Assembly: GCA_016845065.1 (NCBI GenBank)
Contig: JAERTG010000082.1
Coordinates: 1-64,000 of the forward strand
Reading direction: 5' to 3'
Length of the DNA stretch: 64,000 nt
Source of the DNA: Fidelibacterota bacterium
Lineage (GTDB): Bacteria; Fidelibacterota; UBA8477; JABMPR01
The first letter of the stretch is position 1, and each line of letters starts with the position of its first letter. Positions 54,537-64,000 of the stretch are shown in pieces. The notes under the pieces are model-generated. The model worked only from the letters and a program-made list of their open reading frames with translations, did no database searches and had not been told where the DNA came from. Both the position numbers and the translations under genes were made by a program.

Positions 54537-55815
54537 TCTAATACTCCTGCTCCCGTTACTGCTTGTAGCTCAGAATCAGAGGACTCTATCCATTGATCAG
54601 AGTATCGCAATGGCTCTGGAGAGAAACCCTCATATCAAAATTGCCTCAGAGCAGGTAAATGATGCCAAACAGACAGTTTATCAAGCGTTAGGAACAGCCT
54701 TACCCAGCATCAGTCTCCAGGGAACACATATTGCCGATGAGAAGGTCCAGGTAATTCAAAACCCCTTTGCTCCGGGCACACTGGAACTGGATTTCACGAT
54801 GGATTATCAATACGATATTCGTGTATCTCAGCCCCTTTTCACGGGAGGAAAAATTGCCCTGGGAGCCCTCATGGCTCACAAGGGTTTGGATCTGGTAAAA
54901 TCCCAATACGAGAACGAGAAAAACAATCTTTCCTATGATGTGATTCAAGCATATCTCGGTGTGCTGGTCACCCAGGAGTTTACTGACGTAGCCAGGGAAG
55001 GTTATGAAACTGCCCAGGAGTTTTTTGAGATTTCTCAACTCCTTTATGAACAAGGCATGATCTCAAAGCTGGATCTTCTCCAGGCCGAAGTCCAGGCTGC
55101 CAATCTGCTTCCTCAAAAAACCCAGGCGGAAAACGGGGTAACTATGGCGAGAGCAGGGCTAAAAATGTTACTGGGTCTGGATTCTGAGGTAGAGGTTTTG
55201 CTAACTGATGCTATGACATACAACCCAGGTGAGTACGACCTTGATCAGCTGAAAGTTGATGCACTCAATAACCGGGCAGAACTCAAACAAATGAATCTAT
55301 CCAAATCATTGAGCTCACTCAGCGTAAATATGGCTCGTGCAGACTATTTACCCGTCATTGGATTGAGCTATTCATTTACTAAATCTGGGAATGATCTTGA
55401 CCTCTATGATGATTGGAATAATAGCTACATGGTAGCTGTAGGTTTGAGTTATGATCTCTTTAAAGCAGGGACTCGCTACTCCAAAGTTAAACAGGCCAGG
55501 ATTGCACAGCGCCAGGTCAATTATGGGTACGATGCCCTGAAGGACGGTATTCTCCTGGAAGTTGAACAGGTCTATCTACAGCTCATGGAAGCTCAAAAAA
55601 ACATTCTGTCACAGAAAAAAACTGTTGGCCAGGCTGAGGAAGCTGCCAGGCTGGCAAAAATTCAGTTCCGCGAAGGCACCATCACGAACCTTCAGGCGAA
55701 TCAGATTCAAATCAATCTGACTGCAGCCAAAGCCAATTATTTACAAGCACTATTCAACTACACACTCGCAGAAGCCAGCATCAAAAAGGTTATCGGCGAG
55801 TCCCTTCATAGGTAA
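54523..55815 (+). CDS. TolC-family outer membrane efflux protein
   Basis: A 430-residue protein with a signal peptide and two repeats of the OEP fold (SIDQSIAMALERNPHIKIASEQV; YDVIQAYLGVLVTQEF and VEQVYLQLMEAQKNI). It forms the outer membrane channel of a tripartite pump. It overlaps the TetR gene by 14 bases. Confidence 0.92.
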   Translation: MKTISLILLLPLLLVAQNQRTLSIDQSIAMALERNPHIKIASEQVNDAKQTVYQALGTALPSISLQGTHIADEKVQVIQNPFAPGTLELDFTMDYQYDIRVSQPLFTGGKIALGALMAHKGLDLVKSQYENEKNNLSYDVIQAYLGVLVTQEFTDVAREGYETAQEFFEISQLLYEQGMISKLDLLQAEVQAANLLPQKTQAENGVTMARAGLKMLLGLDSEVEVLLTDAMTYNPGEYDLDQLKVDALNNRAELKQMNLSKSLSSLSVNMARADYLPVIGLSYSFTKSGNDLDLYDDWNNSYMVAVGLSYDLFKAGTRYSKVKQARIAQRQVNYGYDALKDGILLEVEQVYLQLMEAQKNILSQKKTVGQAEEAARLAKIQFREGTITNLQANQIQINLTAAKANYLQALFNYTLAEASIKKVIGESLHR

Positions 55816-55828
55816 GGAGTTCTCACAG

Positions 55829-56905
55829 ATGAAAGCTACTAAACTGATTCTTATTCTCGCGCTGAGCTTATTCCTTTTTATAGGCTGTGGTAAGGAAGAG
55901 GAAAGCGATAAAACCACAGATTGGATTCGCAAGGCAGTTCCTGTTCAGGTCGAGACAGCGATGTCACAAAACTTTGTTAGTACCCTGGCTTACAATGGAT
56001 CCTTGCTCGCAATTCAAACCGCGCGAATCATTCCAGAGATTCCTGGAAAAATAGAAGCCCTACATGTTCAAATCGGTGATTATGTCCGAAAGGGGCGAAC
56101 ACTTGTTCAAATGGATATCAGCACCATGCTCCTGCAGCACAGACAAGCCGAAGCTGGTGTTTCTGTAGCCAGAGCAAATTTGGTAGATGCCGGCAAGAAC
56201 TGGGAGAGAGTTCAAACCCTCCATAGTGAAAATGCAGTCTCCCAACAACAGTTTGAAAAAATGAAACTGGGATTGGATGCTGCCCAGGCACAGATGAATC
56301 AAGCACAGGCAGGTCTTGACCTGCTCAAAATGCAGTTGGACAAAGCCACACTAACTGCCCCCTTTGATGGTGTCATTACGCAAAAGGGCTTTAACCAGGG
56401 TGATTTGTTTAGTCCCGCCGTCATGATGCCCGTCTTCACTTTACAGGATGTATCATCGATTAAAGTTGAACTCCAGGTTACATCCCAGGAGATAATGAGT
56501 ATCCAGAAGGGTCAAAACGCCACGCTTACAGTTGACTACCTGGATGACCCTGTTCACGGTACAGTAACCCTAGTTGGAGTTGCAGCAGATCCACTCTCAA
56601 AGACCTTTTTTGTGGAATGTCAATTCTTCAACCAGTCTGGACATCTGCGTGCTGGCACTTTTGGTCAAGTTGATATTGCCATCGAAGAAATTGACCATGT
56701 CATGGTCGTCCCCAGGAACTCTGTTATTGACAAATCTCACATGTTTGTCGTTGAAGAGAATTATGCATACCAGCGCGATGTCGAGATCCTTCAGGAAAGT
56801 CTGGAGGAAGTTGTCATAGGCTCTGGCTTGTCCGAAGGAGATCTGTTCGTCACTTCTGGTGCCTTTATCCTTGCTGACAGTAGTCTGGTTCAGGTCGAGG
56901 ATTAG
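55829..56905 (+). CDS. RND efflux membrane fusion protein (lipoprotein)
   Basis: A 358-residue periplasmic adaptor with lipobox LFIGC, lipoyl-like domain (ARIIPEIPGKIEALHVQIGDYVRKGRTLVQMD), a helical hairpin rich in Gln and Ala, and a beta-barrel (PFDGVITQKGFNQGDLFSP). It connects TolC to the RND pump and has a good AAGGAG site. Confidence 0.94.
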   Translation: MKATKLILILALSLFLFIGCGKEEESDKTTDWIRKAVPVQVETAMSQNFVSTLAYNGSLLAIQTARIIPEIPGKIEALHVQIGDYVRKGRTLVQMDISTMLLQHRQAEAGVSVARANLVDAGKNWERVQTLHSENAVSQQQFEKMKLGLDAAQAQMNQAQAGLDLLKMQLDKATLTAPFDGVITQKGFNQGDLFSPAVMMPVFTLQDVSSIKVELQVTSQEIMSIQKGQNATLTVDYLDDPVHGTVTLVGVAADPLSKTFFVECQFFNQSGHLRAGTFGQVDIAIEEIDHVMVVPRNSVIDKSHMFVVEENYAYQRDVEILQESLEEVVIGSGLSEGDLFVTSGAFILADSSLVQVED

Positions 56906-56914
56906 GAGTCTCAC

Positions 56915-59900
56915 ATGAAAATTGTTGATCTATCCGTAGACCGAAAGATAACGGTCACTATGATCACCCTCATTGTGATCCTGGGTGGAATAATATCCTT
57001 TACCAAGTTGGGTCTGGACATGCTACCTGATGTTGAATTCCCCATGGTATCCGTAGTCACGGTTTATAGCGGTGCCAGCCCTGAGGATATTGAATCCCTG
57101 GTAACAAAACCCATTGAGCAAGCCATTGCCTCCGTTTCAGGAGTGAAAGGTGTCGTCTCCACCACCGTGGAGGGGATGTCAATGATCGCCGTAGAGTTTG
57201 AAAGTGGATCAAATCTTGATTTTGCAGCCCAGGATCTTCGAGATCAGCTTGCCATGTTTGCAGATTTTCTACCAGATGAGATTCAAACACCCCTGGTGAT
57301 GAAGTTTGACATGTCCGCCCTCCCCCTACTTTTTTATGGTGTCACCAGTGAGGAACGCCCGCTGAATGAATTGGCCGAATACATGGATGAAACTGCTGGT
57401 TATCGCCTGGAACGCATTGAGGGTGTAGCTTCAGTGATTACTCAGTCTCCTGAGGTCCGAGAGATACAGGTGGAAATTGACCAGCACGCTCTGGAAACTT
57501 CTGGGCTCACCCTGGATCAAGTTGTTCAGATAATTGGCTTTGAAAATCTGAATATGCCTGCAGGTCGTATCGTTGAAGATCACAAGGATTTCCTTGTTCG
57601 AACCCGAGCTGAATTCGCATCCCTGTCTGAAATTGAGGACCTGGTAGTTGGGGCTTCACCCACCGGTAATCCCATCAAACTTAGACAGATTGCCAAAGTG
57701 AAAGATACTGTATCAGATCTTCGTACTGAGATGCGAGTCCAGTCCAAACCGGGTGTCATGATGATTGTTACCAAGCAATCCGGTGCAAATACTGTTCGAG
57801 TTGCCGATAATGTGAAGGCTGAACTGGAAGAGCTCCAGAAAATCCTTCCCAGGGATATTGAAATGCACATTGGGATGGATATGTCATCAAGTGTAAAACT
57901 CACAGTTAACAGCACAGGTCGAACGGCACTTCTTGGTGGTGTTCTGGCCATGTTAATGATTTATTTCTTCCTCAGAAACATCCGACCCACAGTAGCTGTT
58001 GGTATTGCAATTCCAGTGTCCATTGTCGTTACCTTTATACCACTTAATGCTGTAGGCTATACACTCAACCTACTCACCCTTGGAGGACTGGCTCTGGGTA
58101 TAGGGATGTTGGTTGATAATGCCATTGTTGTTATTGAAAATGTCTTCCGCCATCTGGAGGAGGGCAAAAGCCGTAAGGAAGCCGCCCGTCTCGGTGCTTC
58201 AGAAGTGGGCATGGCCATTACCGCTTCCACTTTGACTACCCTGGCAGTATTTCTCCCTATGGCCATGGGGTCGGGAACTGCAGGACAATTAGTCCGGGGA
58301 CTGGCTCTCTCAATCTCTTTTTCCCTGCTAGCATCACTGTTTGTTTCTCTCACCATGGTGCCTATGATCGCTTCAGTATTTTTCAAGCCGCGAAGTAAAG
58401 TTGACTACACCCTGAAAGCGGACAAGTCATGGATCGTCAGACTGAGAGCATCCTATACAAAAGCTCTTACGCTGGTACTCCAACACAGATGGAAAACCCT
58501 GGGGGCAGCGACAATCATCTTCATCGTTTCCATGGCACTTATTCCTGTTGTCGGAACTGAGTTCATGCCAGAGATGGATCAGGCGATGCTCATGTTGAAA
58601 ATCAAACTTCCCGTAGGATCAGCCCTTGAGGAGACAGACCAGGCGGTTCGACAAGTAGAACAGATCGCCCTGAATGAGCATGCCGTGGAGACTGTAATCG
58701 TATCGAATGGCGTGAATGAGGAAGATAGAGGTCAGAGTGGCGACATGGCCAACGCTGGCTCTCATGAGGGGATGATTATGATGGCAATGAGACCCAAGTC
58801 TGAGCGAGCGCTCTCAACTACACTCATTGGGGAAAAAATCCGTGGTGAGATTCCTGCCATGCGTGATGTGACCATTGAAAGTATTGATTTTGGTGCAGCC
58901 ATGGGTGGCGGTGGTAATGATGTTGAAATCCAGGTTTTCGGGAAGGATTTTGCTGTTCTTGAAGAGATCAGTAAAGAAGTTGCTGCTATTATTCGCGATG
59001 TGGAAGGCGTTATGGATATCAAATCATCAATGGAAGAAGCCAAGCCTGAATATCACATTGCCCTCAATCGCGAAGAGATCAATCGTATGGGACTGGTTTC
59101 CGGTCAGGTTGCAAATACCGTCAAAGCTTCAACTCTGGGTCAGGTTGCTACCCGATATCGCTATGCAGGTGAAGAGACTAACGTACGCATAAAATTTCGT
59201 GAGGATCAACGGAATTCCATACGGGATATTGGGCTTATCAAATTAACCACACCAATGAAAACTCAAATCCCTCTGGCGCAGGTCGCTTCCATTACTCAGG
59301 AAGAAGGTCCGGTTAAGATTGTTAGAGATAACCAGAGTCGTATGGTCTTGGTGACGGCCACGATTCTAGACCGTGATCTGGGATCCGTGATGGAGGAGAT
59401 TATTGACCTCCTCAAACCTATTCAGTCAACTTTACCTGATGGCTACTTTGTGGAATATGGTGGTCAATACGAGCAAATGATAGATACCTTCATAACCCTT
59501 GGTCAGGCACTTGCTCTTGCTATCCTGCTGGTGTTCATGGTTATGGCATCACAATTTGAATCTTTGATTCACCCCTTTGTCATCATGGTTACCATACCTC
59601 TGGCATTGATAGGTGTGGTCATAGGCTTTCTGGTATCAGGAGTCACCATCAGTCTTACCAGTTTCATCGGTTTTATCATGCTTACGGGAATTGTCGTGAA
59701 TAATGGAATTGTCCTGGTGGATTATATCAATCAACTCCGACGCAAGGGTATCGAAGCGACTGCTGCCATCATCGAGGCTGGCTCAACACGTCTTCGCCCT
59801 GTCCTTATTACTGCACTGACAACTATTTTTGGTATGCTTCCCATGGTGCTGGATTCCAGTGAAGGAGCTGAGATGCGTGCACCCATGGCTATCACTGTGA

Positions 59901-60016
59901 TTGGCGGCTTGACTGCTGCCACTTTCCTCACCTTATTTGTAGTACCCTCACTCTATAGCCTACTAGCAGACGTAGGGATTCGACGCGAAAAAAAGAAACA
60001 ATTAAAGAGCGCGTAG
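56915..60016 (+). CDS. RND-type multidrug/export permease (HAE-like)
   Basis: A 1033-residue polytopic protein with twelve membrane helices and two periplasmic loops of the AcrB family. The proton-relay region is GLALGIGMLVDNAIVVIENVFRH: the first Asp of AcrB's Asp-Asp pair is kept and the second is Asn, as in several HAE1-like subfamilies. The C-terminal half has the GxxxNNG motif GIVVNNGIVLVDYINQLR. Substrate is unknown. It is the last gene of the efflux operon and is followed by a strong terminator. Confidence 0.95.
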   Translation: MKIVDLSVDRKITVTMITLIVILGGIISFTKLGLDMLPDVEFPMVSVVTVYSGASPEDIESLVTKPIEQAIASVSGVKGVVSTTVEGMSMIAVEFESGSNLDFAAQDLRDQLAMFADFLPDEIQTPLVMKFDMSALPLLFYGVTSEERPLNELAEYMDETAGYRLERIEGVASVITQSPEVREIQVEIDQHALETSGLTLDQVVQIIGFENLNMPAGRIVEDHKDFLVRTRAEFASLSEIEDLVVGASPTGNPIKLRQIAKVKDTVSDLRTEMRVQSKPGVMMIVTKQSGANTVRVADNVKAELEELQKILPRDIEMHIGMDMSSSVKLTVNSTGRTALLGGVLAMLMIYFFLRNIRPTVAVGIAIPVSIVVTFIPLNAVGYTLNLLTLGGLALGIGMLVDNAIVVIENVFRHLEEGKSRKEAARLGASEVGMAITASTLTTLAVFLPMAMGSGTAGQLVRGLALSISFSLLASLFVSLTMVPMIASVFFKPRSKVDYTLKADKSWIVRLRASYTKALTLVLQHRWKTLGAATIIFIVSMALIPVVGTEFMPEMDQAMLMLKIKLPVGSALEETDQAVRQVEQIALNEHAVETVIVSNGVNEEDRGQSGDMANAGSHEGMIMMAMRPKSERALSTTLIGEKIRGEIPAMRDVTIESIDFGAAMGGGGNDVEIQVFGKDFAVLEEISKEVAAIIRDVEGVMDIKSSMEEAKPEYHIALNREEINRMGLVSGQVANTVKASTLGQVATRYRYAGEETNVRIKFREDQRNSIRDIGLIKLTTPMKTQIPLAQVASITQEEGPVKIVRDNQSRMVLVTATILDRDLGSVMEEIIDLLKPIQSTLPDGYFVEYGGQYEQMIDTFITLGQALALAILLVFMVMASQFESLIHPFVIMVTIPLALIGVVIGFLVSGVTISLTSFIGFIMLTGIVVNNGIVLVDYINQLRRKGIEATAAIIEAGSTRLRPVLITALTTIFGMLPMVLDSSEGAEMRAPMAITVIGGLTAATFLTLFVVPSLYSLLADVGIRREKKKQLKSA

Positions 60017-60043
60017 CCCATTTTGCCTCAAATTCTTTCACCT

Positions 60044-60074
60044 GGGGGTTGTGTCAAACAACCCCCTTTTTTTT
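60044..60074 (+). terminator. Rho-independent terminator of the efflux operon
   Basis: Perfect 9-bp stem GGGGGTTGT/ACAACCCCC with a GTCAA loop followed by eight T. Confidence 0.95.
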
Positions 60075-60195
60075 AATTGCCTCATTCATTTTGAACTAAT
60101 TCGAGAGCCCGAATGTCGGCCCGGATGATTTCTGAGCAATAGAATCCTTTCTTCTGTCCTGATCATAATCTGGAGTGGAAAATCGTTGTGGAAAT

Positions 60196-63100
60196 TTATC
60201 GATGCTTCGCTAATTCATCCAAGAAGGCCTGTTGAACTCTAAAACCCAATGCCTTAGCCCTGTCCGCATGCTCAATTGCCAGTTTGTATTCTCCCAGCGT
60301 ATAATAATTGATGGCCATATTATTGTGGGTGCCACTATGATCTGGATCAATTGTCAGCGCTTTTTTATACTCATCGATAGCTTCATCATATTCACGTAGA
60401 TTCTGATACATGGCTCCAAGACCGATATGCGCATTGAGATAATCTGGTTTTAATGAGATCGCTTTTTCAAAATCCACAATCGCTTCTTTATATTTTTGTT
60501 TCTGAATCAACATCACCGCCTGATTATAGAAATATCTATGATCCGTACTTTTGTCTGATTCAGCTGTTCTAGGTGGCATCTGAACTGAGACTTTGGGCTG
60601 CTCCAGTGACTGTTCCATTTGCATGGTGAGGTTTTTTATTTCAATCTGAGCTTCTTTTGATTCGGGATGAAGTTTCAGAAGGGCTTCCAGTATTGAAATA
60701 GCATTTTCATAATCTCCTGCAAACTGATAAATCTGGCTGATCCGATAATACGCTGGGGTGTATTCTGGGTCCAGTTTCAACACGGTTCGGTAGGAGAACA
60801 TGGCAGAATCAACAGCCCCTGAGCCCATATGTAATCGAGCCAAATTGAAATGAGCCATAACCAGTTCTGGATCGAAGAGGACAGCCTGTTCATAGGACGC
60901 CTGTGCTCGTTTTTTATTTCCAGCCTGCTCAAAAAGTGTCCCCAGGTTATTGAGGGCATAACTATGTTCTGGATCAAGATCAAGAACAGTATTGTAAGCC
61001 GCGATTGCTTCCTCATTCCGACCTGCATTCATACAAAACAATCCTAAATTGAGATTTGCCTCAATGGGATCACTGCCCATTTCTATGATATGCCGACAAT
61101 ACTTAATCGCCTCATCAAATTCACCAAGCTCAGCATGCGCATTCGCCAGGATGAAAAATGAAGAAAGTCGATTGGGAAGGTTGGGCAATTCGTTAGTAAG
61201 ATTGGCAATTTGTGATTTAACAACTGTGTCCCGCAAACCCATGCTATCAAACATATCATAATCTTGAATCGCATTATTCTCACTATAGGATAAGAGCATC
61301 TCGGTGTATTCTGCTTTTTGCTCCTCTGTGGCTTTAGTGATATCTACCATATCCTTGAATGGTGAATAAACAGAAAGCATAAACCTGGCGAATTTTAGCT
61401 GCCCATCTACATCCAGGACACCGCGCATGACTTCAATAATTTCATCACTGAGGGTACGTCTGGCAGCCAGCGTTTTTTCAACGGTTTCATCTCCCAGATG
61501 CATGCGTTGCGGAGCCATGAATTCAAGAATCGGGTAATCATCGGAATGTCCTGGTCCGGAACCGAAGAGTCCTTGTAGATTGTCACTCACAATAAGACGG
61601 TATAAAATCCTGGGGTCTTCAACAATCAAATTGGGTGATTGTTGAAGTAGTGGTAAATTTTTAACTCCATTTTCTAAATCGAGTTGTTTTAGACCATTAA
61701 ATCCTACCAGTAAATAGTCATTTCCACCGATAAACGATTTCATGAGTAAGCTGTTGGGAAAAACCTTGGTAAAAGTTCTTCCAATCATTGAAAAAGTTGT
61801 CCAATCCATCTGGTAAGAGGGTATCCATTGAATAAAAATACCATCCCAGCTTAGTCTGTTTTTAGTAAGCCTGAAAAACTCTTCTGTAAACAGGTTTGCT
61901 AGTCCAGCCATCCAGGGGTTTGATGGCTCTGAAGTAATGACATCATAGACCTGTTCTGTCAATTCCAGGTGAGCTCTTCCATCCTGGATGATCAAATTGG
62001 TCGAAGGATGTGATAATACATTATTGTTGGTTTCATTGAAAAATTCACTGGCTTCTACAACCTGCTCACTGATCTCTAAAACATCCAGACGATCCAGATT
62101 ATAGTATAATGCCTCCCCTGCTGTAACCCCACTGGCCAGACCTAATATCATGACGTTTTTGGGTTGAGGGTGAAACAGGAGGGGTAGATGAGCCAACATG
62201 GTTTGAGTTGACATATCGGACTCTGATGATGCGTCTGCCTTACCACTATTGTATAGTACATATTGTGGCTTCCCAAGCGGATCAACATCCTTCTCAACCG
62301 TCGTAAATCCACCAATGCCATCCCCATAAAACACCACTTCTGTTCCGCTGATATTGGGCATGAACTCCCTTGGCATCTTCATCAAAGCATCCCACCAGTT
62401 GGTGTTTTCCAATACGTCCGCATAGCTGCTGAACCTATAGTACTTACCCGTGGCTAATTGTTGTCTGTCCCAGTGTGGGAATGCAAAAGTGAGTAACAGA
62501 CCAATAATGCTAGTGAACAGAAGGGTGAACCTGACTCTGGATTGTTTACCCCTGGGATACAGAATACCTACGATGGCTAAAACGGTAAGCAACTGAAGGC
62601 CAATGACCAGGCTCAGACTATTTTCTTTTCCGAATAGGGGGATCAGTACAAAGCCGGCAGAAAAGGATCCCAATAGTGCCCCGATGGTATTGATGGCATA
62701 GGCGAACCCGATTGATTTCCCCAGTTTTCGAATCGAGCTTGTATATATCTTACTTACAAGTGGAAAAGTAGCTCCCAATGCCAGAGTTGGCCCCAATAAC
62801 AATAGGAATAGAAGCACTGCCTTAGCTATGGAGAGCATGACAAAATCATCTCTGAAGCTGAATATTAGCTTGGCAAAGAAAAATTGACTATTCCCCAAAA
62901 ACTGACTTACGATAAGAGCTATAATTGCGGCACTCAGCTGGGTAAAAAGAAGAAGTCGGAAAGCATGTTTACTTCTGTCAGCAAGCCATCCAAAAAACAT
63001 GGCTCCCAGTGCCAACCCGACAATAAAGGTGGTTAGCACGATGGTAAAGGAATAGGTGGTAGGACCAATTATTAGACCCAGTAATCGTGTCCAGATGACC

Positions 63101-63918
63101 TCGTAGGCCATAGCAGCATACCCGGAAACAGCAAATATAGCTAGAGCACCGATTTGATGAGACCGCGAATAAAGTACACTGTCCTGGCCAGGTGAAACTT
63201 CATCAGGAGGCCTATTGGTGTTTTGCTCTGCTAACTCCGACCGTTTGGCTACCCAGTTCGCCATGACAAAGGAGATACCGCCAATTAAAAAATTAATCAC
63301 TACTGCAAATCGCAAGGTCCCGTCGACACCCCATAATTTTATCAATAGGAAGCCACTAAGAATTGATCCAAAGGCTGCACCAATGGTATTGATGGCGTAC
63401 AGCCGACCAACCCTGGCACCGAGATGACCTAATTTATCAACATAAAAGCGAATGAGAATTGGAAGGGTGGCACCCATAAGTGTGACGGGAATGATGAAAA
63501 AAACAAAAGCACCCAGCAAAATGACAGCATTGAATAATAAAAGGTGTCCCGATGACTGATTGTATATAGAGCTGAATAATGGCTGGCTCGCAGTAATCAT
63601 TCCCCCTAAAACAAAGGCGTATATGCCAATACCAATTTCCATGAGACCATAAAGCTGAAGTAGTTGTGAGGATTTTTTGATCTGATCTATGTACCTCCCA
63701 GCGAGATAGCTCCCTAGTCCCAGACCACCCATAAAGACCGTGAGAACAATGCTAATAGCGAAGGGGGCCGCACCAATCACTTTGACAATCATTCTGGACC
63801 AGATGACTTGGTAGATGAGACCAGTCATTCCCGAGCACAGAAATAAAACCATTATGATGAGGCTAACAAAGCGGGCGTTGTAAACTGATATTGATTCAGC
63901 TTGAGGTCTGTCGGTCAT
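60196..63918 (-). CDS. fused polytopic membrane protein / spermidine-synthase-fold methyltransferase-like domain / TPR protein
   Basis: The 1240-residue protein has about 14 membrane helices in residues 15-480, arranged as two homologous halves (GLIYQVIWSRM/AMAYEVIWTRL; GRLYAINTIGAAFGS/GFAYAINTIGALLGS), a cytoplasmic spermidine-synthase fold at about 525-750 (ILGLASGVTAGEAL, LEISEQVVEA, DGRAHL, SEPSNPW), and at least eight TPR repeats (about 930-1235). The aminopropyltransferase catalytic Asp region (xDxxDP in SpeE) reads SEPSNPW, so polyamine synthesis is unlikely; a methyltransferase-like or carrier role on a membrane substrate is an inference. The helical half resembles the MFS/spermidine-synthase fusion family. 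Confidence 0.85.
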   Translation of the reverse strand: MTDRPQAESISVYNARFVSLIIMVLFLCSGMTGLIYQVIWSRMIVKVIGAAPFAISIVLTVFMGGLGLGSYLAGRYIDQIKKSSQLLQLYGLMEIGIGIYAFVLGGMITASQPLFSSIYNQSSGHLLLFNAVILLGAFVFFIIPVTLMGATLPILIRFYVDKLGHLGARVGRLYAINTIGAAFGSILSGFLLIKLWGVDGTLRFAVVINFLIGGISFVMANWVAKRSELAEQNTNRPPDEVSPGQDSVLYSRSHQIGALAIFAVSGYAAMAYEVIWTRLLGLIIGPTTYSFTIVLTTFIVGLALGAMFFGWLADRSKHAFRLLLFTQLSAAIIALIVSQFLGNSQFFFAKLIFSFRDDFVMLSIAKAVLLFLLLLGPTLALGATFPLVSKIYTSSIRKLGKSIGFAYAINTIGALLGSFSAGFVLIPLFGKENSLSLVIGLQLLTVLAIVGILYPRGKQSRVRFTLLFTSIIGLLLTFAFPHWDRQQLATGKYYRFSSYADVLENTNWWDALMKMPREFMPNISGTEVVFYGDGIGGFTTVEKDVDPLGKPQYVLYNSGKADASSESDMSTQTMLAHLPLLFHPQPKNVMILGLASGVTAGEALYYNLDRLDVLEISEQVVEASEFFNETNNNVLSHPSTNLIIQDGRAHLELTEQVYDVITSEPSNPWMAGLANLFTEEFFRLTKNRLSWDGIFIQWIPSYQMDWTTFSMIGRTFTKVFPNSLLMKSFIGGNDYLLVGFNGLKQLDLENGVKNLPLLQQSPNLIVEDPRILYRLIVSDNLQGLFGSGPGHSDDYPILEFMAPQRMHLGDETVEKTLAARRTLSDEIIEVMRGVLDVDGQLKFARFMLSVYSPFKDMVDITKATEEQKAEYTEMLLSYSENNAIQDYDMFDSMGLRDTVVKSQIANLTNELPNLPNRLSSFFILANAHAELGEFDEAIKYCRHIIEMGSDPIEANLNLGLFCMNAGRNEEAIAAYNTVLDLDPEHSYALNNLGTLFEQAGNKKRAQASYEQAVLFDPELVMAHFNLARLHMGSGAVDSAMFSYRTVLKLDPEYTPAYYRISQIYQFAGDYENAISILEALLKLHPESKEAQIEIKNLTMQMEQSLEQPKVSVQMPPRTAESDKSTDHRYFYNQAVMLIQKQKYKEAIVDFEKAISLKPDYLNAHIGLGAMYQNLREYDEAIDEYKKALTIDPDHSGTHNNMAINYYTLGEYKLAIEHADRAKALGFRVQQAFLDELAKHR

Positions 63919-63931
63919 GGAAATTTCTCAA

Positions 63932-63960
63932 TAATTATTGAATAATTGTTGAATAATTGT
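63932..63960. repeat. 11-bp tandem repeat just upstream of the fusion gene
   Basis: Units TAATTATTGAA, TAATTGTTGAA and partial TAATTGT follow each other with an 11-base period, ending 14 bases before the start codon. Helical phasing suggests a protein site, or simple slippage. Confidence 0.6.
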
Positions 63961-64000
63961 GACTGCTATCGTCAAATAAGTTAGACCCGATAGATTGGTA

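Noticed and set aside
1-64000. CRISPR array, rRNA, tRNA, prophage or insertion sequence
   Set aside because: No regular repeat-spacer pattern, no transposase or phage genes and no RNA gene signature was seen by eye. A dedicated tRNA or IS scan would be decisive.

Overview
The window (about 45% GC, dense coding on both strands, no rRNA, tRNA, phage, IS or CRISPR seen) looks like chromosome from a Gram-negative bacterium of the FCB group. Support: a subtilase with a type IX secretion (T9SS) style C-terminal tail, a PorV/PorQ-like outer membrane protein, dockerin-like C-terminal Ca-binding repeats on secreted enzymes, LytS/LytTR signalling, many lipoproteins, and ExbB-ExbD-ExbD-TonB. Candidatus Marinimicrobia (Neomarinimicrobiota) or Calditrichota-like bacteria fit best; this is an inference from gene style, not from a marker gene.

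Layout. 1-5.5 kb: secreted beta-propeller protein with dockerin, Tat-exported LD-carboxypeptidase, YqgE/AlgH protein, penicillin-acylase-family hydrolase. 5.5-16.5 kb (minus strand): a probably co-transcribed sulfur gene set that reads ArsR regulator - TusA - DsrE-like - second TusA-like gene carrying an in-frame TGA - rhodanese/ETHE1-like protein - fused four-cluster ferredoxin/NrfD membrane protein - molybdopterin oxidoreductase without export signal - DASS transporter - tandem Usp - second DASS transporter. A strong promoter (TTGACA-N16-TATATT) with a perfect palindrome between its -35 and -10 boxes precedes arsR. The simplest model is sulfane sulfur carried by TusA/DsrE, oxidised to sulfite by the persulfide dioxygenase-like protein, then to sulfate by a cytoplasm-facing SoeABC-like enzyme, with anion export by the DASS proteins; a reductive direction is not excluded.

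16.7-28.3 kb: aconitase, a TPR-esterase lipoprotein, RsmE, a GT39-like membrane protein, a LytS/LytTR two-component pair, a DUF885 lipoprotein, a LOG-family protein overlapping an FMN-binding membrane protein. 28.4-33.2 kb: single-domain asparaginase-like protein, a small conserved lipoprotein, a ParB-like protein paired with a spore-photoproduct-lyase-like radical SAM protein, a thiopurine-methyltransferase-like gene, a lipoprotein, an SRPBCC protein. 33.4-38.2 kb (minus): two TonB paralogues, two ExbD, ExbB and an S41 C-terminal processing protease, the envelope energy-transduction block.

38.4-53.7 kb: cell-surface and secretion genes: a 1078-residue C-terminally anchored repeat protein, three different subtilases (one with dockerin, one with T9SS tail, one with a degenerate tail), a PorV/PorQ-like barrel, an alpha/beta hydrolase, a lipoprotein with a TonB C-terminal fold, and a tryptophanase. 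53.9-60 kb: TetR-TolC-MFP-RND efflux operon closed by a strong terminator. 60.2-63.9 kb: a 1240-residue membrane/spermidine-synthase-fold/TPR fusion.

The most notable items are the sulfur island with its interrupted TusA-like gene and embedded operator, the ParB-like/SPL-like pair, and the coexistence of two kinds of C-terminal tail on secreted enzymes.
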